Origin: Bacillus thuringiensis
Lineage (GTDB): Bacteria; Bacillota; Bacilli; Bacillales; Bacillaceae_G
Length of the DNA stretch: 64,000 nt
Assembly: GCF_001182785.1 (NCBI RefSeq)
Contig: NZ_CP012099.1
Coordinates: 3,966,501 to 4,030,500, forward strand
Direction: 5' to 3'
Notes under the pieces: generated by a model
Database searches by the model: none
What the model saw: the letters and a program-made list of their open reading frames with translations, nothing else
What the model was told of the DNA's origin: nothing
Position numbers and translations under genes: made by a program
Shown: in pieces, positions 56,502 through 64,000 of the stretch
Layout of the letters: each line of letters starts with the position of its first letter
How positions within the stretch are numbered: position 1 is the stretch's first letter

Positions 56502-58564
56502 CTATTTTTTGCATGGTCATACTTTTCTAGCTTATAATATAAATTTCGAACGGAAATTCCTAATGCTTTTGCAGTTTGTGTTTTATTCCCATCAAATCTC
56601 TCCAAATATTCATGAATAATATTCCCTTCAAACTCTGTTACTAAATGTTCAAGTGGCTTTTCTTCTAATTCAGGTAATAAATGAGATTGCTTTGACTCCA
56701 CCTGCTCTTCATTATGTAATGGCGGTAAATGTTGTACATCAATATAGATCTCGTTATAATTCATAAAAATAATCGCTCGTCCTAAAATATTTTCAAGTTC
56801 TCTCACATTTCCTGGCCATTCGTATGATTGTAAATATAAAATAGCTGAATCAGTGAGCCCTTCTACATTACGACCATAATCTTGATTAATTTTTTGAATC
56901 AACCTGTCCGCAATTTTCGGTATATCTCCTTTACGTTGACGAAGAGATGGAATTTGAATTGGAATTTTATTTAATCGATAATATAAATCCTCCCTAAACT
57001 TCCCTTCTAGAATAGCCTTTTCTAAATTCACATGTGTCGCTGCAATTACTCGAACATTAATGGGTATCGCTTTCGTTCCACCAACTTTTACAATTTCTTT
57101 TTCCTGCAATACACGAAGGAGTTTCGCTTGTGTATTTGCAGATAACTCCCCTATTTCATCTAAAAAAATACTACCGTTATTCGCTTCCTCAAAGAACCCA
57201 CGTTTCCCGCCTCTTTTCGCTCCAGAAAACGCCCCTTCCTCATAACCAAATAATTCACTTTCTAACAACGTCTCCGAAATGGCCGCACAGTTTACACGGA
57301 CGAACTTATTATATTTTCGATTACTTCCATTATGGATTGCATGTGCAAACAATTCTTTACCAGTCCCAGATTCACCGCGTAACAGTACTGTTGCTGGTGT
57401 ATTCGCTCCTAGCTTCGCCTGTTCGATAGCTGCCGTTGTTTCATCTGAATTTCCGACAATATCATCAAATGAATATTTTGCTTCTAATGTGCGAATAATT
57501 TGCCTTGCTCTATTCAATTCATTTGTTAACTTTTGAATTTCCGACACGTCACGGATAACACCGACGCTTCCCTTCAATATTCCATCCACAATAACTGGTG
57601 CTACGTTTACAATTACATCGCGCTTTTTTTGTCCAATCTTCATATGTATTCCGCGCACTGCACGACGCGTTCGAAGTACTTTCATATGCATACTTTCGCC
57701 TTCTACAATATCAGTTGTAGCAGGCTTCCCAATAATATCTTCTTCTGTTAAACCCGTTAATTTCGTATATGCCGGGTTAATGACTAAACCTCTTCCTTTT
57801 TCATCCACAACCGAAATCGCTTCTTCAGATGAGTTAATAATTGCCTCTAATAGTGTTTGAATTTCTTTTAAGTCTGTAACTTCTTCCGCTAAATCTACAA
57901 CTTCTGTTATATCTTTAAAAATTGCAAATGCCCCTTGTACCTCTCCGCCCTCTTTTAATATCGGTATACGCGTTGTAATAATTTTCTTTCCATTCTCTAA
58001 TGTTAGTTCATAATTTACTTCTATTTGTTTCGTACGTATAATGCGAAGTAATTTACTAGTGGGAATGACTTCTAAAATATATTTTCCTATCGCCTCTTCT
58101 TTTTTATATCCGATAATACGCTCTGCACTTTTATTAAAAAGACGAACTTGTCCCTCTCGATCAATTACGATCATGCCGTCATGCGTAGAATTTAAAATTA
58201 ATTCTCCTTGTTGCGTTTGTTCCTCTAACCGCCCAATTAACCCTTCCTTCTCATGCGCTAATCCTGTAACAATTTTTGCAATATCACCTGGTATAAGAAG
58301 AGTGTCTTTTTTCTTTTTTTCCAATAAAACTTTATGTACATCATCTTCACCTGTCATATCAAATATTACATCGACATGCATAGAAAGAAATGGAGTTACA
58401 CTTTCTCCAATTGCAATCCCATATTCCTTAGCAATTTGTAATCCTTTTGCCACCGGATTTATATCAATAATCCCTATAATTTGAAATATATTCGAACTTT
58501 GTAACAGATTCAGCAGTGCGCTCCCGCCTTCACCTGCACCAACAATTAATACTTTTTGTTTCAT
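56492..58564 (-). CDS. bkdR: Sigma-54-dependent activator BkdR
   Basis: A 690-residue enhancer-binding protein. The N-terminus (1-110) is a Rossmann-like domain with [15 protein letters not shown], then two PAS domains (about 120-230 and 240-350). The AAA+ domain carries Walker A GESGTGKE at 397-404 and the sigma-54 contact loop GAFSGA at 444-449, in place of the usual GAFTGA. The Fis-type HTH at the end ([20 protein letters not shown]) binds the enhancer. It activates ptb-bcd-buk-lpd-bkd. Confidence 0.95.
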   Translation of the reverse strand: MKQKVLIVGAGEGGSALLNLLQSSNIFQIIGIIDINPVAKGLQIAKEYGIAIGESVTPFLSMHVDVIFDMTGEDDVHKVLLEKKKKDTLLIPGDIAKIVTGLAHEKEGLIGRLEEQTQQGELILNSTHDGMIVIDREGQVRLFNKSAERIIGYKKEEAIGKYILEVIPTSKLLRIIRTKQIEVNYELTLENGKKIITTRIPILKEGGEVQGAFAIFKDITEVVDLAEEVTDLKEIQTLLEAIINSSEEAISVVDEKGRGLVINPAYTKLTGLTEEDIIGKPATTDIVEGESMHMKVLRTRRAVRGIHMKIGQKKRDVIVNVAPVIVDGILKGSVGVIRDVSEIQKLTNELNRARQIIRTLEAKYSFDDIVGNSDETTAAIEQAKLGANTPATVLLRGESGTGKELFAHAIHNGSNRKYNKFVRVNCAAISETLLESELFGYEEGAFSGAKRGGKRGFFEEANNGSIFLDEIGELSANTQAKLLRVLQEKEIVKVGGTKAIPINVRVIAATHVNLEKAILEGKFREDLYYRLNKIPIQIPSLRQRKGDIPKIADRLIQKINQDYGRNVEGLTDSAILYLQSYEWPGNVRELENILGRAIIFMNYNEIYIDVQHLPPLHNEEQVESKQSHLLPELEEKPLEHLVTEFEGNIIHEYLERFDGNKTQTAKALGISVRNLYYKLEKYDHAKNSMQ

Positions 58565-58701
58565 ATATTACACTTCCTCTCGAAGTAGCTCTGCAAATTT
58601 TTTCACACCTTTATCTTACTCGTTCAGCAACCTCTTGACAAACCACCTTTCCATATAACATCATTAAAATATACGAAATAATCTGAAAAGGAGCGTTATG
58701 T

Positions 58702-58935
58702 ATGCAGCGTTACGTTGCTCTACTATTAGCACTCATCCCTATTTCATTAGCTGTGTTTGGTATAAAGTTAATGAGAGATACTGTATTCGGGATTCTATTT
58801 CCACCAATCTCTATACTGTGGTTACAATTTTTAATCGGCGCTCTCTGCTTCGGGCTCGGGTTTTATATCTTTGGTGGCTTCGTCGTACACCGAGATCGCA
58901 AACGAAATAAAGTACAAGCTCGCTTCAGAAGATAG
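58702..58935 (+). CDS. yqzF: YqzF-family membrane protein (DUF2627)
   Basis: A 77-residue protein with two membrane segments (VALLLALIPISLAVFGIKLM and a C-terminal FLIGALCFGLGFYIFGGFVV) and a basic tail HRDRKRNKVQARFRR. This fits DUF2627/YqzF, which sits next to bkdR in B. subtilis. Function unknown. AAAGGAGCGTT lies upstream. Confidence 0.85.
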   Translation: MQRYVALLLALIPISLAVFGIKLMRDTVFGILFPPISILWLQFLIGALCFGLGFYIFGGFVVHRDRKRNKVQARFRR

Positions 58936-58958
58936 GAAGGCCCCACTATTTATAAATA

Positions 58959-58993
58959 AAAAAATGAGACCGTTACACGCGGTCTCATTTTTT
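58959..58993. terminator. Bidirectional terminator
   Basis: AAAAATGAGACCG / CGGTCTCATTTTT stem between convergent yqzF and GDPD genes, T-run both ways. Confidence 0.92.
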
Positions 58994-59713
58994 TATCGGC
59001 AATAACGTTCTTGCCGTTTCAGGGTAATCAGTAATAATCGCCGATATATTCATATCAAAATATTTACGCATAAGCGTTTCTTCATTAATTGTATAAGGGC
59101 GAACCTCTACACCACTTTCCATCGTTAGTTCAGCAATAGCATCTTGAAGATAACGATAATTCGGATGTACTGCTGTAGCTCCCATTTTTTTCGCGTATGC
59201 CCACGGACTATGCAAACCTTCGCGATATAAAATAGCTGTTTGAATATCAGGAGCCATCATATGGCACCGTTTCATACTGTAGTGATTAAACGAAGAAAAT
59301 ATAACGCGATCCTCTAAACTAAATTTCCGTACAAGCGTTATTACTTCTTCCTCTAAACCTCTGTATGGAATTTTATTATTTTTAAGTTCAATATTAAGTA
59401 GCAAACTCGTTCGTTCAAGCCATTCTAATACCTCTTCTAAAAGTGGTATTTTGCAAAAACCTACTTTATCACTAAATTTATAACTTGCATCTAACTTACA
59501 TAAATCCTCATATACATAATTCCGAACCGCACCTTTTCCATTTGTTGTCCGGTCCACTGTTTCATCATGAATGACGACAACTTTTCCATCTTTCGTTAAT
59601 TGAACATCAAGTTCAATTCCATCCGCTCTAGAAGACTCAGCCGCTTCAAACGAAATCATTGTATTTTCTGGGTACGTTCCAGCCGCACCACGATGTGCAA
59701 ATATAAGAGTCAT
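58985..59713 (-). CDS. Glycerophosphodiester phosphodiesterase
   Basis: A 242-residue GDPD-family enzyme: FAHRGAAGTYPENT at the N-terminus with catalytic His, then ELDVQLTKDGKVVVIHDETVDRTT (metal ligands). A TIM barrel fills the length. It lacks a signal peptide, so it acts in the cytosol on glycerophosphodiesters (YqiK-like). Start at ATG 59713, five bases after GGGGGAG. Monocistronic. Confidence 0.93.
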   Translation of the reverse strand: MTLIFAHRGAAGTYPENTMISFEAAESSRADGIELDVQLTKDGKVVVIHDETVDRTTNGKGAVRNYVYEDLCKLDASYKFSDKVGFCKIPLLEEVLEWLERTSLLLNIELKNNKIPYRGLEEEVITLVRKFSLEDRVIFSSFNHYSMKRCHMMAPDIQTAILYREGLHSPWAYAKKMGATAVHPNYRYLQDAIAELTMESGVEVRPYTINEETLMRKYFDMNISAIITDYPETARTLLPIKK

Positions 59714-59763
59714 CCTCACTCCCCCAATCTTATGCTATACTATACGAAAAAGGAGGTACTTCT

Positions 59764-59910
59764 ATGAGACCATTACAAATTTCTCCAGATACTGCAGTCC
59801 GCTTATCAAAAGCACTAGGTGTTCCACTTGAACAACTCATGCATATGCCGCAGCACATTTTAATTCAAAAGCTAGTTGAATTAGAAAAACAAAATAAAGA
59901 CGAAGAATAA
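59764..59910 (+). CDS. yycC: YycC-family small protein
   Basis: A 48-residue protein: MRPLQISPDTAVRLSKALGV, then LEQLMHMPQHILIQKL and a Lys/Glu tail. It matches the YycC family as I recall it from Bacillus; function unknown. AAAGGAGGTACTTCT precedes ATG; a terminator follows directly. It is short but well supported. Confidence 0.84.
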   Translation: MRPLQISPDTAVRLSKALGVPLEQLMHMPQHILIQKLVELEKQNKDEE

Positions 59911-59940
59911 TACAGTCCTGTTTTGCAGGGCTTTTTATTT
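59911..59940 (+). terminator. Terminator of yycC
   Basis: AGTCCTG TTTTG CAGGGCT stem with T4ATTT, immediately after the TAA. Confidence 0.82.
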
Positions 59941-60149
59941 CCCTCCATTATACCATGGATACTTTCCCTACTAAAATTCTTCAATAGATGTACTTCGGTG
60001 CAATTTAGCCGTTCCTTCATCATTTAATAATGAATCATATCTTTTCTTTTTTGTTACAAGTCATAAAGAAAGTAGACTATTTATTTATAAGTCCCCATTG
60101 CATCCTTAAAACACGATAATACAAAACTAGAAAGCCTTTATATTATTTT

Positions 60150-60713
60150 TTATTGAACGTGCGGAGCATCCCCTGATTCGTATAGTTCTTTCGCCTTTTC
60201 CTCCCCGAATGTAGTTAAAATATAATGTTGCTCTTCTAACGCATCCATTGCTCTAGTTGCTTTACAAACGCTATCTTCTTGAGCATCCGAGAAATAATTG
60301 TGATCTTCTACAATTTTACTAAAATCTTTTTTCACCCATCTATCAGCAATTGCTAATAGCTCATTTTTCTTCGCAAAGCTACTCTTATTTATGATTTCTT
60401 TTAATTTTTTAGCATTATTTTGAACCATTGGGATAGAGCCCGATTTTCGTTCTGCCACCACTTTTTGATGAGTCATGTGATGCATCGCTGTAATGACTTC
60501 GCTTTCAGTAGAATTTTCAGTAACATACACATCAACAAAGACTCCATCTACCTCTCTACCTACTATCGTTTGGTCTTCTTTTTTGTCTATTTGAGCACTC
60601 ACCTCTTTATCAGCTGGATTATCGGCAAGTTCTAACATTCCAAATGTAACTGCTACAGCAAGAACTCCCATAGCTGCTACTATTCCTAACCAAGTTAAAA
60701 TTTTATTTTTCAT
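60150..60713 (-). CDS. Exported protein of unknown function (DUF6241-like)
   Basis: A 187-residue protein with an N-terminal membrane anchor or signal (LTWLGIVAAMGVLAVAVTFGM), then an acidic linker and a mostly helical domain with AMHHMTHQKVVAERK, FAKKNELLAIADRWVKKDFS and CKATRAMDALEEQHYI. One cysteine. I recall the HMTHQKV pattern from DUF6241, which has no assigned function. GGGGAATG lies at the start. It stands alone between yycC and spo0A. Confidence 0.7.
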   Translation of the reverse strand: MKNKILTWLGIVAAMGVLAVAVTFGMLELADNPADKEVSAQIDKKEDQTIVGREVDGVFVDVYVTENSTESEVITAMHHMTHQKVVAERKSGSIPMVQNNAKKLKEIINKSSFAKKNELLAIADRWVKKDFSKIVEDHNYFSDAQEDSVCKATRAMDALEEQHYILTTFGEEKAKELYESGDAPHVQ

Positions 60714-60831
60714 TCCCCTTCTCCCTATCTATACCTATTTAATTACCTTATAAAAAACTCACTTATATGTAATATTACTAAAAATAGGTTTTATTTTCCA
60801 TGGTATGAAATAATCTCTTTTTCTCAACAAA

Positions 60832-60866
60832 ATAAAAAGACCAACGAATCATAAAATTCATTGGTC
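60832..60866 (-). terminator. Terminator after spo0A
   Basis: GACCAATGAAT / ATTCGTTGGTC (one mismatch) with a minus-strand T-run, about 100 bases after spo0A. A weaker hairpin (AGAGTAAA / TTTACTCT) lies right after the stop codon. Confidence 0.72.
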
Positions 60867-60964
60867 ATTGAGTGAAAAGTTTATTGGTTTTAAAATTGAT
60901 ATTAAGTATAGATTTCAAGAATTTGTCGGCTTAGCTAAAGAGTAAACCCTTACTATCTTTACTC

Positions 60965-61759
60965 TCAGCTAGCTTTATGTTCAAGTCTCAGTTTATCCGC
61001 AACCATTGCGATAAACTCAGAGTTCGTAGGTTTTGCTTTTGACATGGATACTGTATAGCCAAATAAGGATGAAATAGAATCAATATTACCACGGCTCCAC
61101 GCTACTTCAATCGCGTGACGAATTGCGCGCTCCACACGGCTTGCTGTGGTATTATATTTCTTTGCGATATCTGGATACAATACTTTCGTAATCGATCCTA
61201 ATAATTCGATATCGTTGTATACCATGGAGATTGCTTCTCGTAAATACATATATCCTTTAATATGAGCGGGTACACCAATTTCATGAATGATACTCGTAAT
61301 ACTCGCATCTAAGTTTTTCGGTTTTCCATCTACTGTTGTTGCTGATCGGAATGATGGTAGTGGACGTTTAATCATAGCGTTTGCTTTACCACTCACTTGA
61401 CGAATATGACTCGTTAAATTCTCCATATCAAATGGTTTTAATATGAAATATGAGGCACCTAAGTCAACTGCTTTTTTCGTCACATCTTCTTGCCCAAATG
61501 CTGTCAACATAATTACGCTAGGCTGTCTTAACCTTTCAATATGTCGCATTTTTTCCAATACAGCTAACCCATCTAAATGTGGCATAATAATGTCTAAAAC
61601 GAGTACATCAGGTTGCTTATCTGTTAATAAGTTTAAACACTCTTGACCATTATAAGCAATACCGATTACTTCCATATCATCTTGAGCGGCTACATAGCTC
61701 TCTAACATTGATACTAGTTCTTTATTATCATCCACAAGACATACTTTAATTTTCTCCAC
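60965..61759 (-). CDS. spo0A: Sporulation master regulator Spo0A
   Basis: A 264-residue response regulator. Receiver domain (1-125): acidic pocket DD at 10-11, phospho-acceptor Asp56 in [11 protein letters not shown], Thr in MLTAFGQ and Lys in FILKPFD. The C-terminal DNA-binding domain (about 150-264) carries the [20 protein letters not shown] recognition helix. It decides entry into sporulation. Start is GTG 61759 with GGGAGGAAAAGCT upstream. It follows spoIVB as in other bacilli. Confidence 0.98.
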   Translation of the reverse strand: MEKIKVCLVDDNKELVSMLESYVAAQDDMEVIGIAYNGQECLNLLTDKQPDVLVLDIIMPHLDGLAVLEKMRHIERLRQPSVIMLTAFGQEDVTKKAVDLGASYFILKPFDMENLTSHIRQVSGKANAMIKRPLPSFRSATTVDGKPKNLDASITSIIHEIGVPAHIKGYMYLREAISMVYNDIELLGSITKVLYPDIAKKYNTTASRVERAIRHAIEVAWSRGNIDSISSLFGYTVSMSKAKPTNSEFIAMVADKLRLEHKAS

Positions 61760-61822
61760 AGCTTTTCCTCCCTTACCGAATCGATTCTCCGACATGTGTA
61801 TCCTTCTAGGCTACATGAATTG

Positions 61823-61829
61823 TTCGACA
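61823..61829 (-). promoter_or_regulatory. 0A box upstream of spo0A
   Basis: TGTCGAA (minus strand) is a perfect Spo0A-binding 0A box, about 65 bases before the start; TGTCGGA at 61788-61794 is a one-mismatch copy. AAAGGGAATTTT followed by GTCGAACAATT resembles a sigma-H promoter (Ps). Suggests autoregulation. Confidence 0.65.
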
Positions 61830-62026
61830 ATTGTGTGAAAATTCCCTTTTAAAGTTTCTTACTTTCCGATAAAATCACAAAAAAATATGTTTATCGTTCA
61901 TTTATTCCCTTTCGCAACACATTCCATCATAGAAATACAACGAAACGTTCAACCCTTTTCTTTTATTTTACAACAAAAAACACCTCTTGCGGAGCTTTTA
62001 CAAAATTTCAACGAATTTTTCAACAG

Positions 62027-62058
62027 AAAAAACGAGCTAATATGTATTAGCTCGCTTT
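62027..62058 (-). terminator. Terminator of spoIVB
   Basis: AAAAAACGAGCTAATA with TATTAGCTCGCTTTTTT form a stem of about 12 bp after the stop codon, T-run on the minus strand. Confidence 0.87.
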
Positions 62059-63345
62059 TTTCTCTTGATCATAAATATTAATTCCAGCTTGATGTAACAT
62101 CCATTCAATATGAACACCATATCCTGATGTTGGATCATTTACAAATACATGTGTAACAGCACCAATCACTTTTCCATTTTGTACAATTGGACTTCCACTC
62201 ATTCCTTGTACGATACCGCCCGTTTTCGCTAATAGGCGCTTATCTGTTACTTTTATGACCATACCCTTTGTGGCTGGAAATTTTTGCTGCACTGTACTAA
62301 CAACTTCAATATCAAACGCTTCTACTTTATCTTGATCAATAACTGTTAATATTTTTGCCGGCCCTTCTTTTACTTGATGAGATAATGCGATAGGCATTGC
62401 TTTATCCATTATACCGTTTTTCATATTTGTATTTAATTTTCCAAAAATACCATATGGACTATTAATTGTAATATTGCCAATCACTTCACGATCAGGTGAG
62501 AATCTTGCTAATTTCTCCCCTGGATTCCCATGACTACCTCTTTCAATTGATGTAACTGTCGAGCGCATAATTTGTCCATCTTCGACTTGAATCGGCTTTT
62601 TTGTATCATTATCAGAAATAACATGACCAAGCGCCCCGTATTTCATAGAATCCGGATGAACAAATGTCATTGTTCCAATTCCAGCTGCCGAATCACGAAT
62701 ATACAAGCCAATTCGATAAGACGACTCACCGTTGTCTTTTTGTGGCGTTAGTTTCGTGCGAATATATTTTCCATCTCTTAACAATACAAGATTAAGCGGT
62801 TCACCTGTTTCTCCACTATTATGAATAAACGGTGCTACATCACTCATTCTTTCAATTGTTTTACCATTAATTTCAGTAATCATATCTCCAATTTGTACAC
62901 CTGCTGTTTCACCAGGAGATATTTTACCTTTTTCAGTTTGAATTAAATGATGGCCTACAACAAGTACACCTTTTGTATTTAATTTCACACCAATTGATTG
63001 TCCACCTGGAATCACCTTAAAATCTTTTAACACTTTCACATTTACTTTTTTCACTGGAAAACCAGCAAGCTGAAATACCATATCAGCTTCACCATTTTGA
63101 TGAGAATTTACCATAAGTCCTTGTTTTTGTTCATTCGAACTCACTGTAAACACATGACGATTTGTGGATGAAGCTTTGAAAACTGGTAATGATGATATTT
63201 CTGATTGTTGTCCCTCAAAAACAACAAGTTGTTTCGGTGATGAAATAAACGTTCGAAGCGGTTTAAAACATCCAATAAAAACTAAAGAAACAAGGAGACA
63301 AAGACCTATTATTTTTCGAAATTTTTCTAATTTCAACTTGTTCAC
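62047..63345 (-). CDS. spoIVB: SpoIVB serine peptidase
   Basis: A 432-residue forespore signalling protease. An N-terminal membrane anchor ([14 protein letters not shown]) is followed by a PDZ domain (about 105-200, [31 protein letters not shown]). The S55 peptidase domain follows, with [12 protein letters not shown] and the catalytic [15 protein letters not shown] near residue 375. It cleaves SpoIVFA to activate pro-sigma-K. Start is GTG 63345. Located between recN and spo0A as in B. subtilis. Confidence 0.96.
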   Translation of the reverse strand: MNKLKLEKFRKIIGLCLLVSLVFIGCFKPLRTFISSPKQLVVFEGQQSEISSLPVFKASSTNRHVFTVSSNEQKQGLMVNSHQNGEADMVFQLAGFPVKKVNVKVLKDFKVIPGGQSIGVKLNTKGVLVVGHHLIQTEKGKISPGETAGVQIGDMITEINGKTIERMSDVAPFIHNSGETGEPLNLVLLRDGKYIRTKLTPQKDNGESSYRIGLYIRDSAAGIGTMTFVHPDSMKYGALGHVISDNDTKKPIQVEDGQIMRSTVTSIERGSHGNPGEKLARFSPDREVIGNITINSPYGIFGKLNTNMKNGIMDKAMPIALSHQVKEGPAKILTVIDQDKVEAFDIEVVSTVQQKFPATKGMVIKVTDKRLLAKTGGIVQGMSGSPIVQNGKVIGAVTHVFVNDPTSGYGVHIEWMLHQAGINIYDQEKKAS

Positions 63346-63448
63346 TCTCCTCGCTCCTACCCCACATTCAGCCTTTTGGCTTCACTTTTTAATCTCTCCT
63401 TGCAGTGCTTTATTTATAACCGGAAGAATTAAGAAATCGTCATTTGAG

Positions 63449-63476
63449 AAAAAAAGCTATCCATTACTGGATAGCC
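63449..63476 (-). terminator. Terminator of recN
   Basis: GCTATCCA / TGGATAGC stem with T-run on the minus strand; it overlaps the recN stop codon in the loop. Confidence 0.9.
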
Positions 63477-64000
63477 TCTGCTGTCTGTTTAAAATGATGC
63501 GCTTGCGTAAGTAATTCTTTCGCATGCTCTGTCGTTAAATCTGTAATTTCCACACCAGAAATCATTCGAGCTATTTCTGTTACTTTATCCTCCATAGTTA
63601 AAACAGTAACTGATGTAATTGTCCGATCATTCGCTACTTGTTTTCGAATAAATAAATGCGAATCCGCCATTGAAGCTACTTGAGGTAAGTGCGTAATACA
63701 AAGTACTTGCGAGTTTACTGATACTCGATAAATTTTTTCCGCAATAGCCTGTGCAACCCGGCCACTTACACCCGTATCCACTTCATCAAAAATAACAGAT
63801 GCAACCCCTTGATGCTTAGAAAAAATGCTTTTTAAAGCTAAAATGATACGAGATAACTCTCCGCCAGAAGCAACCTTTGAAAGTGGTTTTAACGGCTCTC
63901 CTGGGTTCGTTGAAATATAAAATTCCACATGATCGTAACCATCCGCCGTAAGTCTTACCGGTGCACCTTCCACAAGGGGCTCTTCTGCATTTCCTTCTCT
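63464..64000 (-). CDS. recN: DNA repair protein RecN, C-terminal part
   Basis: 178 visible residues; the gene continues past the window edge (the frame is open to base 64000). It has the SMC-type C-terminal ATPase half: signature VASGGELSRIILALK, Walker B ASVIFDEVDTGVSG, and ITHLPQVASMAD. RecN holds broken DNA ends for recombination. It is upstream of spoIVB on the same strand, separated by a terminator. Confidence 0.96.
   Translation of the reverse strand, partial: REGNAEEPLVEGAPVRLTADGYDHVEFYISTNPGEPLKPLSKVASGGELSRIILALKSIFSKHQGVASVIFDEVDTGVSGRVAQAIAEKIYRVSVNSQVLCITHLPQVASMADSHLFIRKQVANDRTITSVTVLTMEDKVTEIARMISGVEITDLTTEHAKELLTQAHHFKQTAEAIQ

Noticed and set aside
56293..56520. 75-codon minus-strand frame between bkdR and ptb
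   Set aside because: It spans the enhancer and sigma-54 promoter and overlaps bkdR; nothing supports it as a gene.
61887..62081. 64-codon plus-strand frame upstream of spo0A
   Set aside because: It covers the spo0A control region and the spoIVB terminator, without a ribosome site.

Overview
The window is an AT-rich Gram-positive chromosome segment that reads as a member of the Bacillus cereus group. The evidence is the gene content and order. There is a yqk-yqj-yqi-type block with counterparts in Bacillus subtilis (yqkD, yqkC, yqzH-yqjQ-yqjP-proI, rnz, dinB, yqjE, yqjA, artPQR, brxB, the bkd cluster, yqzF, yqiK-like), ending at spo0A-spoIVB-recN. It carries B. cereus-type features: the bioADFHCB operon, an LPXTG-anchored nucleotidase, and a T-box-controlled NhaC-family transporter. 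No rRNA, tRNA, insertion sequence, prophage or CRISPR array was seen.

Layout. 1-1500: end of a YqkD-like hydrolase, small YqkC-like protein, a structured intergenic repeat and a CDGSH iron-sulfur protein. 1690-5590: FMN riboswitch and ribD-ribE-ribBA-ribH. 5585-12350: the biotin operon bioA-D-F-H-C-B (minus strand) under a BirA operator, bracketed by two related small exported proteins that share a duplicated TEGK motif. 12480-14405: T-box with a duplicated antiterminator/terminator, then an NhaC-family transporter. 14412-19290: cell-wall-anchored 5'-nucleotidase, SGNH esterase, MarR regulator, small Tyr/Gln-rich protein, DUF2062 membrane protein. 19427-24600: argC-J-B-D-F. 24822-31000: yqzH, yqjQ, yqjP, proI, L-serine dehydratase, a frameshifted small membrane gene, RNase Z. 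31100-36200: two unknown proteins, then an M-box magnesium riboswitch with mgtA and mgtC. 36205-44080: dinB with a LexA-like box, M20 peptidase, GNAT acetyltransferase, Prli42, L,D-transpeptidase, YqjA, and the arginine-type ABC transporter with an ARG-box-like site. 44334-47944: bacilliredoxin, YjdF with a candidate yjdF riboswitch, Nudix, DUF421 and FtsW/RodA proteins. 48287-58564: branched-chain acid catabolic operon ptb-bcd-buk-lpd-bkdAA-bkdAB-bkdB with a sigma-54 promoter and its activator BkdR. 58702-64000: YqzF, GDPD, YycC, an exported unknown, Spo0A, SpoIVB and the C-terminus of RecN.

Functionally the window is dominated by cofactor and amino-acid biosynthesis (riboflavin, biotin, arginine, proline), amino-acid catabolism feeding branched-chain CoA supply, and stress and sporulation control. 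RNA-level control is rich: FMN, Tyr-type T-box, M-box and yjdF-type elements lie within 45 kb. The most unusual stretch is the mgtA leader (32190-32682). Downstream of the M-box terminator it carries a 31-codon leader ORF whose ribosome-binding site sits in a perfect 14-bp inverted repeat. Segments of that repeat can also pair with the mgtA ribosome-binding site, which suggests a second, translation-coupled switch. This is inferred from sequence only.
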